Source of the DNA: Mesostigma viride
Taxonomy: Eukaryota; Streptophyta; Mesostigmatophyceae; Mesostigmatales; Mesostigmataceae
Direction: 5' to 3'
Length of the DNA: 64,000 bases
Assembly (NCBI GenBank): GCA_009746045.1
Contig: RPFO01000645.1
Coordinates: 1,571,586-1,635,585 of the forward strand
Shown: one piece after another, positions 56,101 through 64,000 of the stretch
Numbering within the stretch: position 1 is the first letter of the stretch
Layout of the letters: every line of letters begins with the position of its first letter
The notes under the pieces: generated by a model
What the model saw: only the letters and a program-made list of their open reading frames with translations
Database searches by the model: none
What the model was told of the DNA's origin: nothing
Program-made: the position numbers and the translations under genes

Positions 56101-57684
56101 TTAGCACAACATCCTTACCAGAACACGTTTTATGAAATGCATAAAACCTTCCCGAGAAGCTATAGGCTGCGACGGAAGCGGCCCTGGCCACGACATCAAC
56201 GAAAACAATCTAAAGCTGTCAGGTATTCGACAACACCACGGCAAGCAACGGCGAGCTAGCTGGCGGAAACTGCCCAAAAAGAATGCAAAAAAGCTCGAAC
56301 CATGAGCTCATAGAAGAAAGCACAGATAGCAGATAACATTCGCGACAAAACTGTACCTTGCCCTTGTAAATCCCTCGCCCAGGCGCGCAACAACAGCCGT
56401 TCTTCCATGGAGAGGTCCGGCACGCACTGCGCAGGCCTGAACAATTACTTACCGAGAATGGCCGAAAATGTGGCAAAAGCCACCCGCTCGGTAGAATTCG
56501 ATGCTACCTATATTAATGCCTCCTTCACGGTCAGAACAGCCCCCCCAAAAGCGATTTTACTGCTGCTATCATGAATCTATTTCGTTCCCCGCGACCGAAA
56601 AATTCAGGTTACCCCCCATGCCGATGGCATAGAAAACCAACAGCAAGATACACATTAAGATGGACATTGTAAACCAGCTTATTTCCGCCACAAACCAACA
56701 TCATAAACTGATTGTCTTCAACATTCGAGTAAATTATTTTCATTTTGCTTGCCCTAGTGTGGTAGTTTCGCCTGAACGCAGTCACCATGGCCACTTCTGC
56801 AAGGGGTGTGCGCACCGTGCACCCACTGTTCACGGTATGGACGGTACCTCGGACGGTGCCGCGAATTTTTCGTCGCCAAAAAAATCCCTCGTGTCCCGTC
56901 CCCTTAATATTACTATCTATTTGCTTGTGGAACCATGTCTAAGATTTGAAGTTATTTCACTTACTCCTTTGCATAATTCTGAGGTGTCCTTTGTGTTGTC
57001 GTCCAAAAGCAACAAACGTGAAAACGCTAGCTGCCCGAATCGGAGATTCCACGGAAGATCTAGAACATAAGAGAGCGTAGAAGCTACCAGCAAGGAATCG
57101 AACATAGGACCTTTGGCATAATTTCGCGGCTGTGTGAGTCTCCTGATCCAAAGGCATCTCACTTAACGTTACGAAACAGCCCAAGTGTGAAATACCTCTT
57201 TACTGGACAGGGGTGACAATATGTCGGACATTGCTGAATCTATAGAAGATTACTCACCACTAGAGCTAAGTGAGCAGGACTACTAACCCGTCCTTTAACT
57301 TTACTGATGTGTATTTTGTGTGTTGCTTCCAATGTGCAGCATGTAGAGATCGCTTTTCTGTTTTGGATCTTCTTGGCATCGCCGTTATATACTTTGTAGG
57401 CCATACACTCAATTGAATACAGTGTCGATGCATCATATGGGGGGTACCCTGTCAATTTGTACCATTGGGTTGGAAATGGCATGAAGGCAAACCAGTACTA
57501 TTACTGGCGGTGGTTCCTCATTCATGCCACATGGCCCTGTTCTCGCCACGCTCCCTGCTCCCTGCAGGTGCTCCAGCTACGCAAGGCCAACATGAACCTG
57601 GTGCGGGCCGTAGAAGGCCTGCAGCAGCGGGAGAGGGAGCTGCTACGCCAGCTGACAGTAGGCTCTCGTGCCACAGACAGCTGA
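38151..57684 (+). CDS. Kinesin, N-terminal motor, KIF12-like, 16 exons (about 830 aa)
   Basis: Exons (GT-AG, phases consistent throughout): 38151-38430, 38691-38914, 39218-39379, 39668-39823, 40198-40347, 40691-40832, 41394-41482, 42618-42763, 43569-43815, 44769-44899, 45665-45710, 48098-48172, 48989-49057, 49947-50139, 52908-53173, 57568-57684. A Pro-rich N-terminus (about 93 aa) precedes the motor: [11 protein letters not shown]-loop GQTGSGKT (about 207-214), switch I NQDSSRSH (331-338), switch II DLAGSE (369-374), VPYRDSKLT (448-456). Loop 12 holds a Gly/Ser/His insertion of about 25 residues. LMVACCSPS and [16 protein letters not shown] plus the following VNLDP resemble KIF12 (kinesin-12). 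The stalk is a broken coiled coil ([37 protein letters not shown]) with a basic Ser/Gly/Arg segment. It moves along microtubules using ATP. Exon 1 is inferred from phase and a ctaat branch site; exon 16 may continue by a donor at 57658. Confidence 0.85.
40843..41180. repeat. 12-bp minisatellite in kinesin intron 6
   Basis: About 28 units of cacatg(g/a)cccac starting ten bases after the donor of exon 6. All six frames are open across it, giving spurious ORFs. Confidence 0.95.
41580..41850. repeat. 24-bp minisatellite copying the exon 7 splice donor
   Basis: About eleven units of acgctcggcaaggtatgcat plus gcca. The part acgctcggcaag is identical to the last 12 bases of exon 7 (ends 41482) and gtatgc is a consensus-like 5' splice site. 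Each unit is thus an exon end plus donor. The unit is eight codons and the frame is open from exon 7 through the array to 41944. Confidence 0.93.
46071..46584. repeat. 24-bp minisatellite in kinesin intron 11, about 21 copies
   Basis: The unit is gccagaataggtgggatctt plus tcag. Each contains an acceptor-like tttcag and, ten bases later, a donor-like ag/gtggga. Copies are nearly identical. The 285- and 260-codon ORFs over it are repeat artefacts. Confidence 0.95.
46797..47968. repeat. GGGA/GGAC array in kinesin intron 11 (1.17 kb)
   Basis: Tetranucleotide GGGA with blocks of GGGACGGA and occasional GGA deletions. The plus strand is purine-rich throughout with C as the only pyrimidine. Long frames of up to 575 codons across it on both strands are spurious. 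Confidence 0.95.
50265..50300 (+). repeat. Direct repeat flanking the virus-like segment, left copy
   Basis: ggagaaggctttagctgttt followed by gtcgag recurs at about 52103-52127 (partial) and 52135-52170, on the far side of the PCNA-like relic. These copies could be the ends of the host intron sequence into which the segment was placed. Confidence 0.6.
50387..50825. repeat. 93-bp inverted repeat beside the PCNA relic
   Basis: 50387-50479 and 50733-50825 are reverse complements with about two mismatches. Each encodes the same reading frame starting MGTLMQV and running through [12 protein letters not shown], on opposite strands. The spacer holds another reading frame ending in a stop ([20 protein letters not shown]). 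I do not recognise either protein. Confidence 0.75.
51170..51394 (-). pseudogene. Unidentified reading frame divergent from the PCNA relic
   Basis: A 74-codon minus-strand frame ([20 protein letters not shown], then [18 protein letters not shown]) starts within about 20 bases of the PCNA-like start and runs the other way, as in compact viral genomes. Composition looks protein-like, but I cannot assign a family and it may be only a fragment or chance. Confidence 0.3.
51411..52036 (+). pseudogene. PCNA sliding clamp, giant-virus-like, decayed
   Basis: Three plus-strand frames in succession resemble [14 protein letters not shown] with HIMAMGG corresponds to the N-terminal part and ends at an in-frame TAG (51547-51549). 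After a frame change near 51568, [30 protein letters not shown] and [12 protein letters not shown] match the central region. After a second change near 51870, SSSGDIGGT matches the start of the C-terminal domain, which is then lost. No introns interrupt it. Motif wording is closer to clamps of large algal DNA viruses than to plant PCNA, as judged from memory. PCNA rings tether DNA polymerase; this copy cannot. It lies on the sense strand inside kinesin intron 14. A retrocopy of a diverged host gene is the alternative. Confidence 0.65.
53507..54255. mobile_element. Mariner-type TIR element, 749 bp, in kinesin intron 15
   Basis: Left end CAGTCAATACCGC (53507) and right end GCGGTAATGACTG (to 54255) are inverted and flanked by TA (53505-53506, 54256-54257). 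The internal segment around 54060-54200 matches 1465-1600 of the element at 1358-1682. An extra right-end-like copy lies at about 53610-53632, so the element is partly composite. No transposase is encoded. Confidence 0.7.
54720..56900 (+). repeat. 2.15-kb repeat, arm 1 of a large inverted pair
   Basis: This stretch reappears in reverse orientation at 57905-63273 once two later insertions are removed. Similarity is visible by eye over many blocks, for example 55013-55270 against 62806-63070 and 55930-56030 against 58750-58830 plus 61104-61150. No coding function is recognised; a 62-68 codon frame present in both copies (55547 +, 61549 -) is conserved only as much as its surroundings. Confidence 0.75.
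57093..57158 (-). repeat. tRNA-like SINE head, copy 2
   Basis: Minus-strand GTTCGATTCC preceded by AGGTCC, AAATT, GGAGAC and GATGCC, in the same order and spacing as the copy at 30589-30660. It lies in kinesin intron 15, antisense to the gene. Confidence 0.55.
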
Positions 57685-57904
57685 TGAAAGAGATCTCGAG
57701 AAGTTGGCTGACGATGAACTTTCACTTCAATGGTCTAGAGGGCAGCTGGCTTTGTACACACCGCACTGCATGTTTCTTCCATTGAAGACTTTTCCTGCCC
57801 GCTACTATGTTGTTTCACTTAATGTAGCTATGCGTCAAAAAAATCTGCTTCGATGGGGCAATTTTATTGATTCTAAGTGAGACAATATATATTTATTGAC
57901 CATT
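57685..57904. other. Downstream of the kinesin stop
   Basis: Probable 3' UTR and flank between the last called exon and arm 2 of the inverted repeat. No other gene is seen; further exons cannot be excluded. Confidence 0.4.
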
Positions 57905-59269
57905 AAGGGAACGTGACACCCCCGAATTTTTTTGCGCCGAAAAATTCGCGCCGGAACCGAAGGTCACAAATTTCACGTGGACGGTGCGCGCATCCCTTGC
58001 AGAAGTGGCCATGGCGACTGCGTTCAGGCGAAACTACCACACTAGGGCAGGCGAAATGCAAAAATTTTACTCGAATCTACAAGGCGATGAGTTCATGATG
58101 TTAGTTTGTGGCGGAAATATAAGCTGGTTTACAATATCGCTGTTGTTTTTATATGCCGTCGGCATGGGGGGTAATCTGAATTTTTTTGGTCGCGTGTCCA
58201 ATGAAATAGATAGCGGCTGTAAAATCGCGGTTTTGGGGGTTGTTCTGACCGTGAAGCAGGCATTAATATCGGTTGCATCGAGTAATTCTAAACCGATGTG
58301 GTGCTTTTTGCCAGATTTTCGGTCAATCGGTAAGTAATTGTTCAGACCTGCGCAGTGCGTGTCGGACCTTTCCATGGAAGCTAGAACGGCTGTTGTTGCG
58401 TGCCTAGGCGAGGGATTTACGAGGGCAAGGTACATGATTCGTAGTGCATGTTATCTGCTAGATCAGTGCTTTCTTCCATGAGCTCATCGTTCGAGGGGTT
58501 TTGTGTTCTTTTTGGGCAGTTTCTGCCAGCGCTAGCTCGCCGTCGCTTGCCGTTGTGTTGTCGAATACCTGGCAGCTTTAGATTGTTTTCGTTGATGTCT
58601 TGATCAGGGCCGCTTCAGTCGCAGCCTATAGCTCTTCGGGAAGGTATAAGGCATTTCATAAAACGTGTTCTGGCAAGGATGTTGTGCGTATGGACGCTTC
58701 TTGTTGTTTGAGAGTGACGCACCCTCTCTTCGCAGGCCGCAGCGGCATCACAGCGCTCATGCGCTGAAAGGCCGCCAATGGTTTCTTTGCATTTTATCGT
58801 GCAGGGATGGAAGTGTTCTAGTGATGATGATTAATTAATTAATTAATTAATTAAAATCATAGCTCCGTGGGGAGCATATGTAACACATAGCCCTGAGAAA
58901 GGGGCATCTATGGGTTTGTATAACACAATCAGGGCGACAACCTGCAGGTGTAGGATGTACAACTATCACCTGCTCTGGGTGCACAAAGTGCACCTGCACC
59001 GCCATGATGGTTCATGCCTCCTAAACAAGCACAAGCACACAAGGCGGCTTGAGGAGAGGCGGCCTAGAAGGCCTGCATGACATATGGGGTGGAAGGTATG
59101 TGGCTAGGCTATAGCTGGTGTACACATGGCCTCTCAGCAGAGAGTAACTCCCTGCATGGGCAAAGCATGACTCGAAATTGCTACTACGGCTATTGCAAGG
59201 GCTGGCGTGGGCCCATCACGTAGGCATACATGGCCACATCACTAAGCTTTCTAGTAGTCTACACTACTG

Positions 59270-60715
59270 CTATATATTCCCTAGGCTGGGGTGGCTGGGG
59301 CGGCAGGGGTCGCCTGCCAGGGCTTGTGGGCGACGTATGATGTCCACCCCCTTCCAGTAGACCGGCTTCTGCCCCGCCGTCTGCTGGAGCTGGAGGTAGG
59401 TCGGCCATATTATCTCCCGTCGCCGTTGTTGCTGCGTCAAGGTCAAGACGTCGTCCAGCGTGTAGGAGGTCCCCCCAAGCCGCTTGCGACACTTGATGAG
59501 GAACTCCATCTTATCCGCCATGGTGTCAAAGGTGAGGAGCAAGGGGGAGGGGCCGGCCTTACCCCGCGAGCGGGGAAGGCGGGTCACCCCCCGCGCGGCT
59601 TGCCCTTACCAGTGAGAGCCATCATGGGGACAAGGATTTTGTTCTCAAACGCCAGGGCAAGGGTCTCGGAGGTCTCGTCCTGCAGCGGGTCGAAGTGCTT
59701 GACTATGACATTTGAACAGGCTGCGCTTGGCGAGCTCGGCCTCCTCGCGGAGGTCCAGCGTCTGCTGCTTATAAGCTGGGCGGCGATGGCGGAGGTGGTG
59801 GTGGTGGTGTGGTTCATCAGCATGGCTGCCCAGGTCTGCATGGGTGGGGGGGGCATCGCCGGCAGGGCCAGCAGGGGCTGGCCGGGCGGCCATGTCCTTC
59901 ACCGCCTGGGCAGTGATGCCTGCGGTGCATGTTTTGCAAGCATTCGATGGCTTTGGCATTGTCCTGCAGGCGCTTATCGATGGCGAGGAGCTGGGCGGTG
60001 AGGGCGTCGGTGGTGGCCGGTGGAGGTGGAGGCGAGGAGCTTGGACTGAGGTGGCGGTGGTGGTGGAGGAGAGGAGGGGAAGCTCGGCAGCCAGCGTGCC
60101 GCCCATGGCCGCCACATCTGCGGCGAGGGGTGTCACGTGCTGCACGAGGGCCTGGTTGATGATGGAGCGGATTTCGGAGGTGGAATTTGACATGGAAGTG
60201 GGGGCCCAGATCTCAGCGACAGAGCGCCCGAGGAGGGAGCAGAGGGCGAGGAGCTGAAGGCGGGGGCGGGGGTATCTGGACAGATTCGGAGCGAAAGTGC
60301 CGACCACGCGGCCAGGCGGTGTGAGGCGACCGAAGACGTCAAGGTGCTGGCACAGGGCAAGAAGCGAGGTGCGCGACCCGTAGAACACGGCGCTCATAAA
60401 CTGGGTGGGAGCTGCGTGGCAGTGTGTCCACTGGCTGATTTGGCGTCAAAGTCGATTTCTTAATTCCAGCCCGGCTCGGCAGGGGGCGGATCCTCAGGGC
60501 GGCTGCGTTTAGGCTCAGGCGATGCTGCCAGTCTGAGGGCGAGGCAAGCCCGTGCTAGGGGGCTGCATGGCAACCACCAGTGCACGATCGAGTAGTGTCA
60601 CCGCTGCCTTCCGGGCTTGACGGCGGGGCGAATCTGCGGCCGAAGCTGCAGACCGACTTTCATTGCCGAGCGCAGCCGCCAGGCTGCGTTGCGGCAAGGG
60701 GCGTTTGCTCGTCAT
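59270..60715 (-). pseudogene. Element-B ORF1 (copy 3), broken
   Basis: Starts MTSKRPLPQRSLAAALGNES at 60715. Later blocks fall in different frames: FYGSRTSLLALCQHL, LREEAELAKRSL, and finally KRLGGTSYTLDD with QQQRRRE near 59440. A TGCA insertion (59926-59929) is one of the frame-breaking changes. Confidence 0.7.
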
Positions 60716-60899
60716 AATATATTGCGTAATCAGCTTCGGGAAATTATATCAGCATGTGCGTCTAAGAAAGACGAAGCGATTGCGATATTCACAGCTGAAT
60801 TCGGGTCTAAAACGTGAAAGTTACTAGCTCCGTCAGCCATGGCTACCTCGTGGCTCGTGGCTGGCCCACAACGGCATCAACAATACTACCATATATATG

Positions 60900-61087
60900 A
60901 TGATGTTGTTGATGCATGTTGATGCATGTTGATGCATGTTGATGCATGTTGATGCATGTTGATGCATGTTGATGCATGTTGATGCATGTTGATGCATGTT
61001 GATGCATGTTGATGCATTTTGATGCATGTTGATGCATGTTGATGCATGTTGATGCATGTTGATGCATATTGATGCATGTTGATGCAC
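60900..61087. repeat. 10-bp minisatellite gatgcatgtt at the 5' end of element B copy 3
   Basis: About 19 near-perfect units. The array lies inside the target-site duplications, between the 5' leader of the element and its duplicated target, so it entered or expanded as part of the element. Confidence 0.92.
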
Positions 61088-61839
61088 GTGATCAGTGATG
61101 ATGTTGGAGATATTGCATTTGTGTGAAGTCCTGCATGTAGATAGCAGGCACCAATGGTTGTTTGAGCTTTCCTTTGTTATGATGGCGTGACAAGACTACA
61201 ATGTGCTGAGCCAATTACCAACCATGGTAGACATGCATGACCGGCATGCAAGCTATATATACCATGTTCCTACTTGCATGATTCCTTGCCCTCCATAGTC
61301 CCAGTTTGTCATCCATGATTAGCACCGGGGAGGACAGTTTAGGAGGTGTTGTTGAGTTGATTAGTAGCAGTGGTTGGCATCAACCTTACACTCTAACCTG
61401 GGAGAAACATAGGAAATGCTGCTTAGGCATGTAAGGGCTACCATCGTCAAGGCTATGCACATATTTACAAGGCTGGCCATGCTGGAGGGATGATGAAGAC
61501 ATATGAGGTGCGTGGCCACCCCTTTGTACTTTGTAAATATACTCAGCATGTTTTTGGTGCGTGTTGGATGGCATATGAAGTGGCACTGTGGGGTTACTAA
61601 CTTACTGAGTGGTCCTTAGCGCCTTCAGTGTCGATCAGGTGGTCATATAGGAAACCCATCAACTTGAGTAGTTCTTGTCACAATGACCCCCCACATTGAG
61701 CGTGCGTTGCCGTCAGCGTGCAAGAGTTAATTATGTGTGCTTTGGTCAGTTTGCAGTTGTCGTTGATGAAGAAGGAGGTGCGATCTGTACGTGGCTGAAT
61801 GGTTACTCTAATTTCCTTATAGCGTCTACATGGGTGGCC

Positions 61840-62795
61840 CACCTCCATGCATGCCGGGCACCCCTTAGTTGGGTTGAGCCTGAGACAGCATGCATGGATG
61901 GTGGTGCAGGTGCCCTTGGTGCACCTAGAGCAAGTGTTGTTTACATCCCACCCTTGCAGGAAGTATAGCCCAGAATGTATTTTAAGCCATATGCCCCTTT
62001 TCTCCAGGATATGCACATGCTACATATATATTAAAAATATAATTACTTACAGCAGAGTGAAATCACTCAAACCAAAGCAAACGCCCAGCTATAAACCTAT
62101 ATACAGAGCCATGTCAAAGCTCTATACTACGATAAGACCAATGGAAACGCCTAACGGGAGGAACCTAATAGCCCTGCTGCACCGCAAAATCAGCCCGCGT
62201 ACGGCGGAGCATGATGTCAGCCATGGCCCGAGTCAGCGCCACCGACAAGCGCTGACGCCAATATGACGTCCAGGTCCGCGCCGACCATGGGGCCCGCTGG
62301 CCCTCCAGGTCCAGCCGGTCCTCCCGGAGCCGGCAACACTCCTTGAAGAAGGCGGCCGGAGGTCAGGGGCCCCATGGCCCCAAACTCCTCCAGGACAAAG
62401 GGCACCACACGATGGTGCCCGACGTCGCCGTAGGCCAGGAGCTTGGCCCGCTCCGCCCGGTCCGCCGTGTAACCTGCCGTGAGGGAGGCCCCAGCCACGT
62501 GGCTAAGAGCCAAGGGCCGCGCCACCGAAACGTCAATAAGCAGATGCCGGCCACCCCCCTCAAAGTCCAGCACCACGATGTCAGGCCGGTGGTTGGGGGA
62601 ATAGAAGGCAGCGCCATCCGCATCCTCGGACCGGATGTTCGCGTGGGGGAAAACCGACCGAATCATGGCGAGCACCACCGTCAGGAGGACAGTGGAGTAG
62701 TATATATATGCTACATATATATACTACTCCAAACGGAGTAATGTTCCTAATTCATTAATTAACTAATTCATTAATTAATTAATTAATTAATTATA
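61840..62795 (+). mobile_element. Element-B 3' fragment containing a LINE-C insertion
   Basis: Flanked by atgggtggcc (61830-61839 and 62796-62805). The B part is about 265 bp of 3' UTR (61840-62031 and 62723-62795) with the hairpin ACTCCAAACGGAGT (62726-62739) and an AATT tail. It is split by the LINE-C piece at 62032-62707. Confidence 0.85.
62032..62707 (-). mobile_element. LINE-C copy 2, 3' fragment
   Basis: Flanked by atgctacatatatat (62017-62031 and 62708-62722). It carries the 3' UTR hairpin GAGTGAAATCACTC in plus sense (62055-62068) and the last part of ORF2 from LAMIRSVFPHANIR onward, including RPDIVVLDF and LLIDVSVARP of the restriction-like endonuclease. Near the 3' end a frameshift separates it from the intact frame of copy 1. 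The reading frame from 62678 is a remnant. Confidence 0.88.
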
Positions 62796-63273
62796 ATGGG
62801 TGGCCGTCTTGGAATGGTTGTAACTTGGGCAGTTCTTGTCAGAATGTCGTCAAACCTTGAACATAGGAGGTACCATATGTGCAGAGGATGGTAGTAGTAT
62901 GTGGTTTGGCCAGTTTTCACGTGGCTTAGTTAGATGTATGAAGGGGTGTTAGTGTGGTTAATTACTGGCTGACACCTCCCTTAGCTTCGTCACTGGTGAC
63001 AACCTAGGAACGTTAATAACTTGAGCTGTGGTGGTTGTCAGAATGACCTGAAATTTTGGGGCTGCATGTTCCCCCCTCTCTAGTATTTGAAAAATATGGT
63101 ATGGCAATTTTTAAGTGTTTATGAAATTTGTTTTTTTTTTTTTCATTAAAAAAGGACCTGTTTTGCGGGAAAATTAATTACGTGTGCATCCTTGCTTATT
63201 TCTTGGTCCCAATTATAGGCAGACTTTCTCAAAAGTGGGGGTACTACATGGAAATATATGATTTGGTCCCAAT

Positions 63274-64000
63274 ATTAATTAATTAATTAATTAATTAATT
63301 AATTCAACTCGTGCCCCCGTTGGGGAGTCACGGTGTGCACAACAGGAGAAAGGGCAGAGACCCGCAGTCTCCTTCATGCCGCTAAGGCATGCCACAGCTG
63401 CACTCGGGCACGCTAGCTAAACGGAAACGCTAACGATCCGGCAAGTTCTGTGGGTGCAATAAGATCCTTGTTATGTCATGCTCACATGGGTCGACCCATG
63501 TGAGCATGGCATAACAAGGAGCGTGGGCAAGGAAAGACTTAAGTCATAGCCAGGACGTAGCGCATGGCTGTACAAGGACTAAGCTATATAAGGCTATGGC
63601 TGGTTGTATACCGTGCGTTAGTGATGCACGTGACTAGAAGGTATGTTGGCACAGCTAGGCAAACATTCTAAGCATGCCTGCCATAGCGGCCGTGACTACC
63701 GAAGGGATACAAGCTAGGGCTATTAGCTAGTCTAGCCCGCGGGGGGCGTCCACATATCTTGTGGTTGATCATCAGGTCCCCGCCCCTCCAGTACACCTTG
63801 GGCTTCTGGGGGTCCTGCTTATGGCGGAGGTATTCCGGCCACAGGTCGCGTCGCTGCTGCTGCTGAGCGGGGGTCAGGTCGTGGTCAGGTCGTCGTCCAG
63901 CGTCCAGGTGAGGTCGTGCAACCGCTTGCGACAGTAGAGGAACCGCTGCTTGTCCTCACGGGAGGGGAAGCTAGGTGAGCAGGACTGGTGGGGGAGCCGC
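63274..64000 (-). mobile_element. LINE with ORF1 fragment, runs off the window
   Basis: AATT tail at 63274-63303, then the hairpin region cccccgttggggag (about 63310-63325) as in LINE-A. The 3' UTR contains a 54-bp palindrome. From about 63950 down to 63780, minus-strand frames match ORF1 of the element-B type (CRKRLHDLTWTLDDD). The 5' part lies outside the window. Confidence 0.65.
63466..63519. repeat. 54-bp near-perfect palindrome
   Basis: Centred on tcga at 63491-63494, each arm is 27 bp with a single mismatch. It would form a long hairpin in RNA or a cruciform in DNA. It lies in the 3' UTR of the terminal LINE. Confidence 0.9.

Larger units (their letters stand above)
58830..61093 (-). 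mobile_element. Element B copy 3, 10-bp target duplication
   Basis: Flanked by agtgatgatg (58820-58829 and 61094-61103), and the interrupted site is intact in arm 1 near 55970. Read on the minus strand it has a 5' minisatellite, the ccacgag leader, a broken ORF1, a diverged 3' UTR, the hairpin GCTCCCCACGGAGC (58862-58875) and an AATT tail (58830-58855). It is a divergent subfamily relative to copies 1 and 2. Confidence 0.85.
57905..63273 (-). repeat. 2.15-kb repeat, arm 2 (inverted, with nested insertions)
   Basis: Reverse-oriented copy of 54720-56900. Removing 58830-61093 (element B) and 61840-62795 (B fragment with LINE-C), each with one copy of its target duplication, leaves about 2.15 kb that is collinear with arm 1. 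The far end is cut by the AATT tail of the LINE entering at 63274. Confidence 0.75.

Noticed and set aside
62343-62741. 132-codon plus-strand ORF
   Set aside because: It is the antisense of the LINE-C endonuclease region; the same antisense frame exists opposite copy 1 at 16075-16491.

Overview
This window is repeat-rich nuclear DNA from a eukaryote, most likely a microalga (inferred, not proven). The evidence is two spliced genes with GT-AG introns, GC-rich exons, very long introns full of minisatellites, several families of non-LTR retrotransposons, mariner-type short elements and a giant-virus-like gene relic. I cannot name the species.

Layout. 1-980 is a homogeneous 10-bp satellite. 1358-1682 is a TA-flanked terminal-inverted-repeat element. 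1961-3283 (-) encodes a putative secreted protein whose C-terminal part is a 51-bp coding minisatellite. 4338-8057 (+) is an intronless gene for a 1239-aa BED-zinc-finger, hAT-transposase-derived protein. 8562-18551 is a bed of LINE-related elements: an internally deleted EN/RT LINE ('LINE-A'), a 2-kb ORF1-only element ('element B') with many fragments, and a 5'-truncated LINE with a restriction-like endonuclease domain ('LINE-C'). 20310-27643 (+) is a nine-exon gene for a helical, BAR-like protein with a Pro/Gln-rich tail. 28543-36035 holds an element-B copy and a full-length LINE-A, both with target-site duplications, inserted into a tandem host repeat. 38151-57684 (+) is a 16-exon kinesin gene (N-terminal motor, KIF12-like, about 830 aa). 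Its introns carry minisatellites that copy splice-site sequences, a decayed giant-virus-like PCNA, and a mariner-type element. 57905-63273 is an inverted second copy of a 2.15-kb repeat whose first copy lies in the last kinesin intron. This second copy is interrupted by an element-B copy and by a B fragment that itself contains a LINE-C fragment. The window ends inside another minus-strand LINE.

Main points. (1) Element B has one ORF1-type ORF and no reverse transcriptase, yet it has target-site duplications and tails, so it looks like an algal 'half-LINE' moved in trans. (2) LINE-A and B-type copies share a 3'-terminal hairpin (stem CTCC/GGAG, four-base loop CAAC or CCAC) just before AT-rich tandem tails, a plausible common recognition signal for the reverse transcriptase. 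(3) Element copies differ repeatedly by exact 4-bp TGCA insertions at CA/TG dinucleotides. (4) A PCNA pseudogene resembling giant-virus clamps, with an adjacent 93-bp inverted repeat, sits in kinesin intron 14. (5) The kinesin intron 7 minisatellite repeats the exon end plus its 5' splice site in frame.

Exon models come from reading frame, splice consensus and phase only. No alignment or transcript was available.
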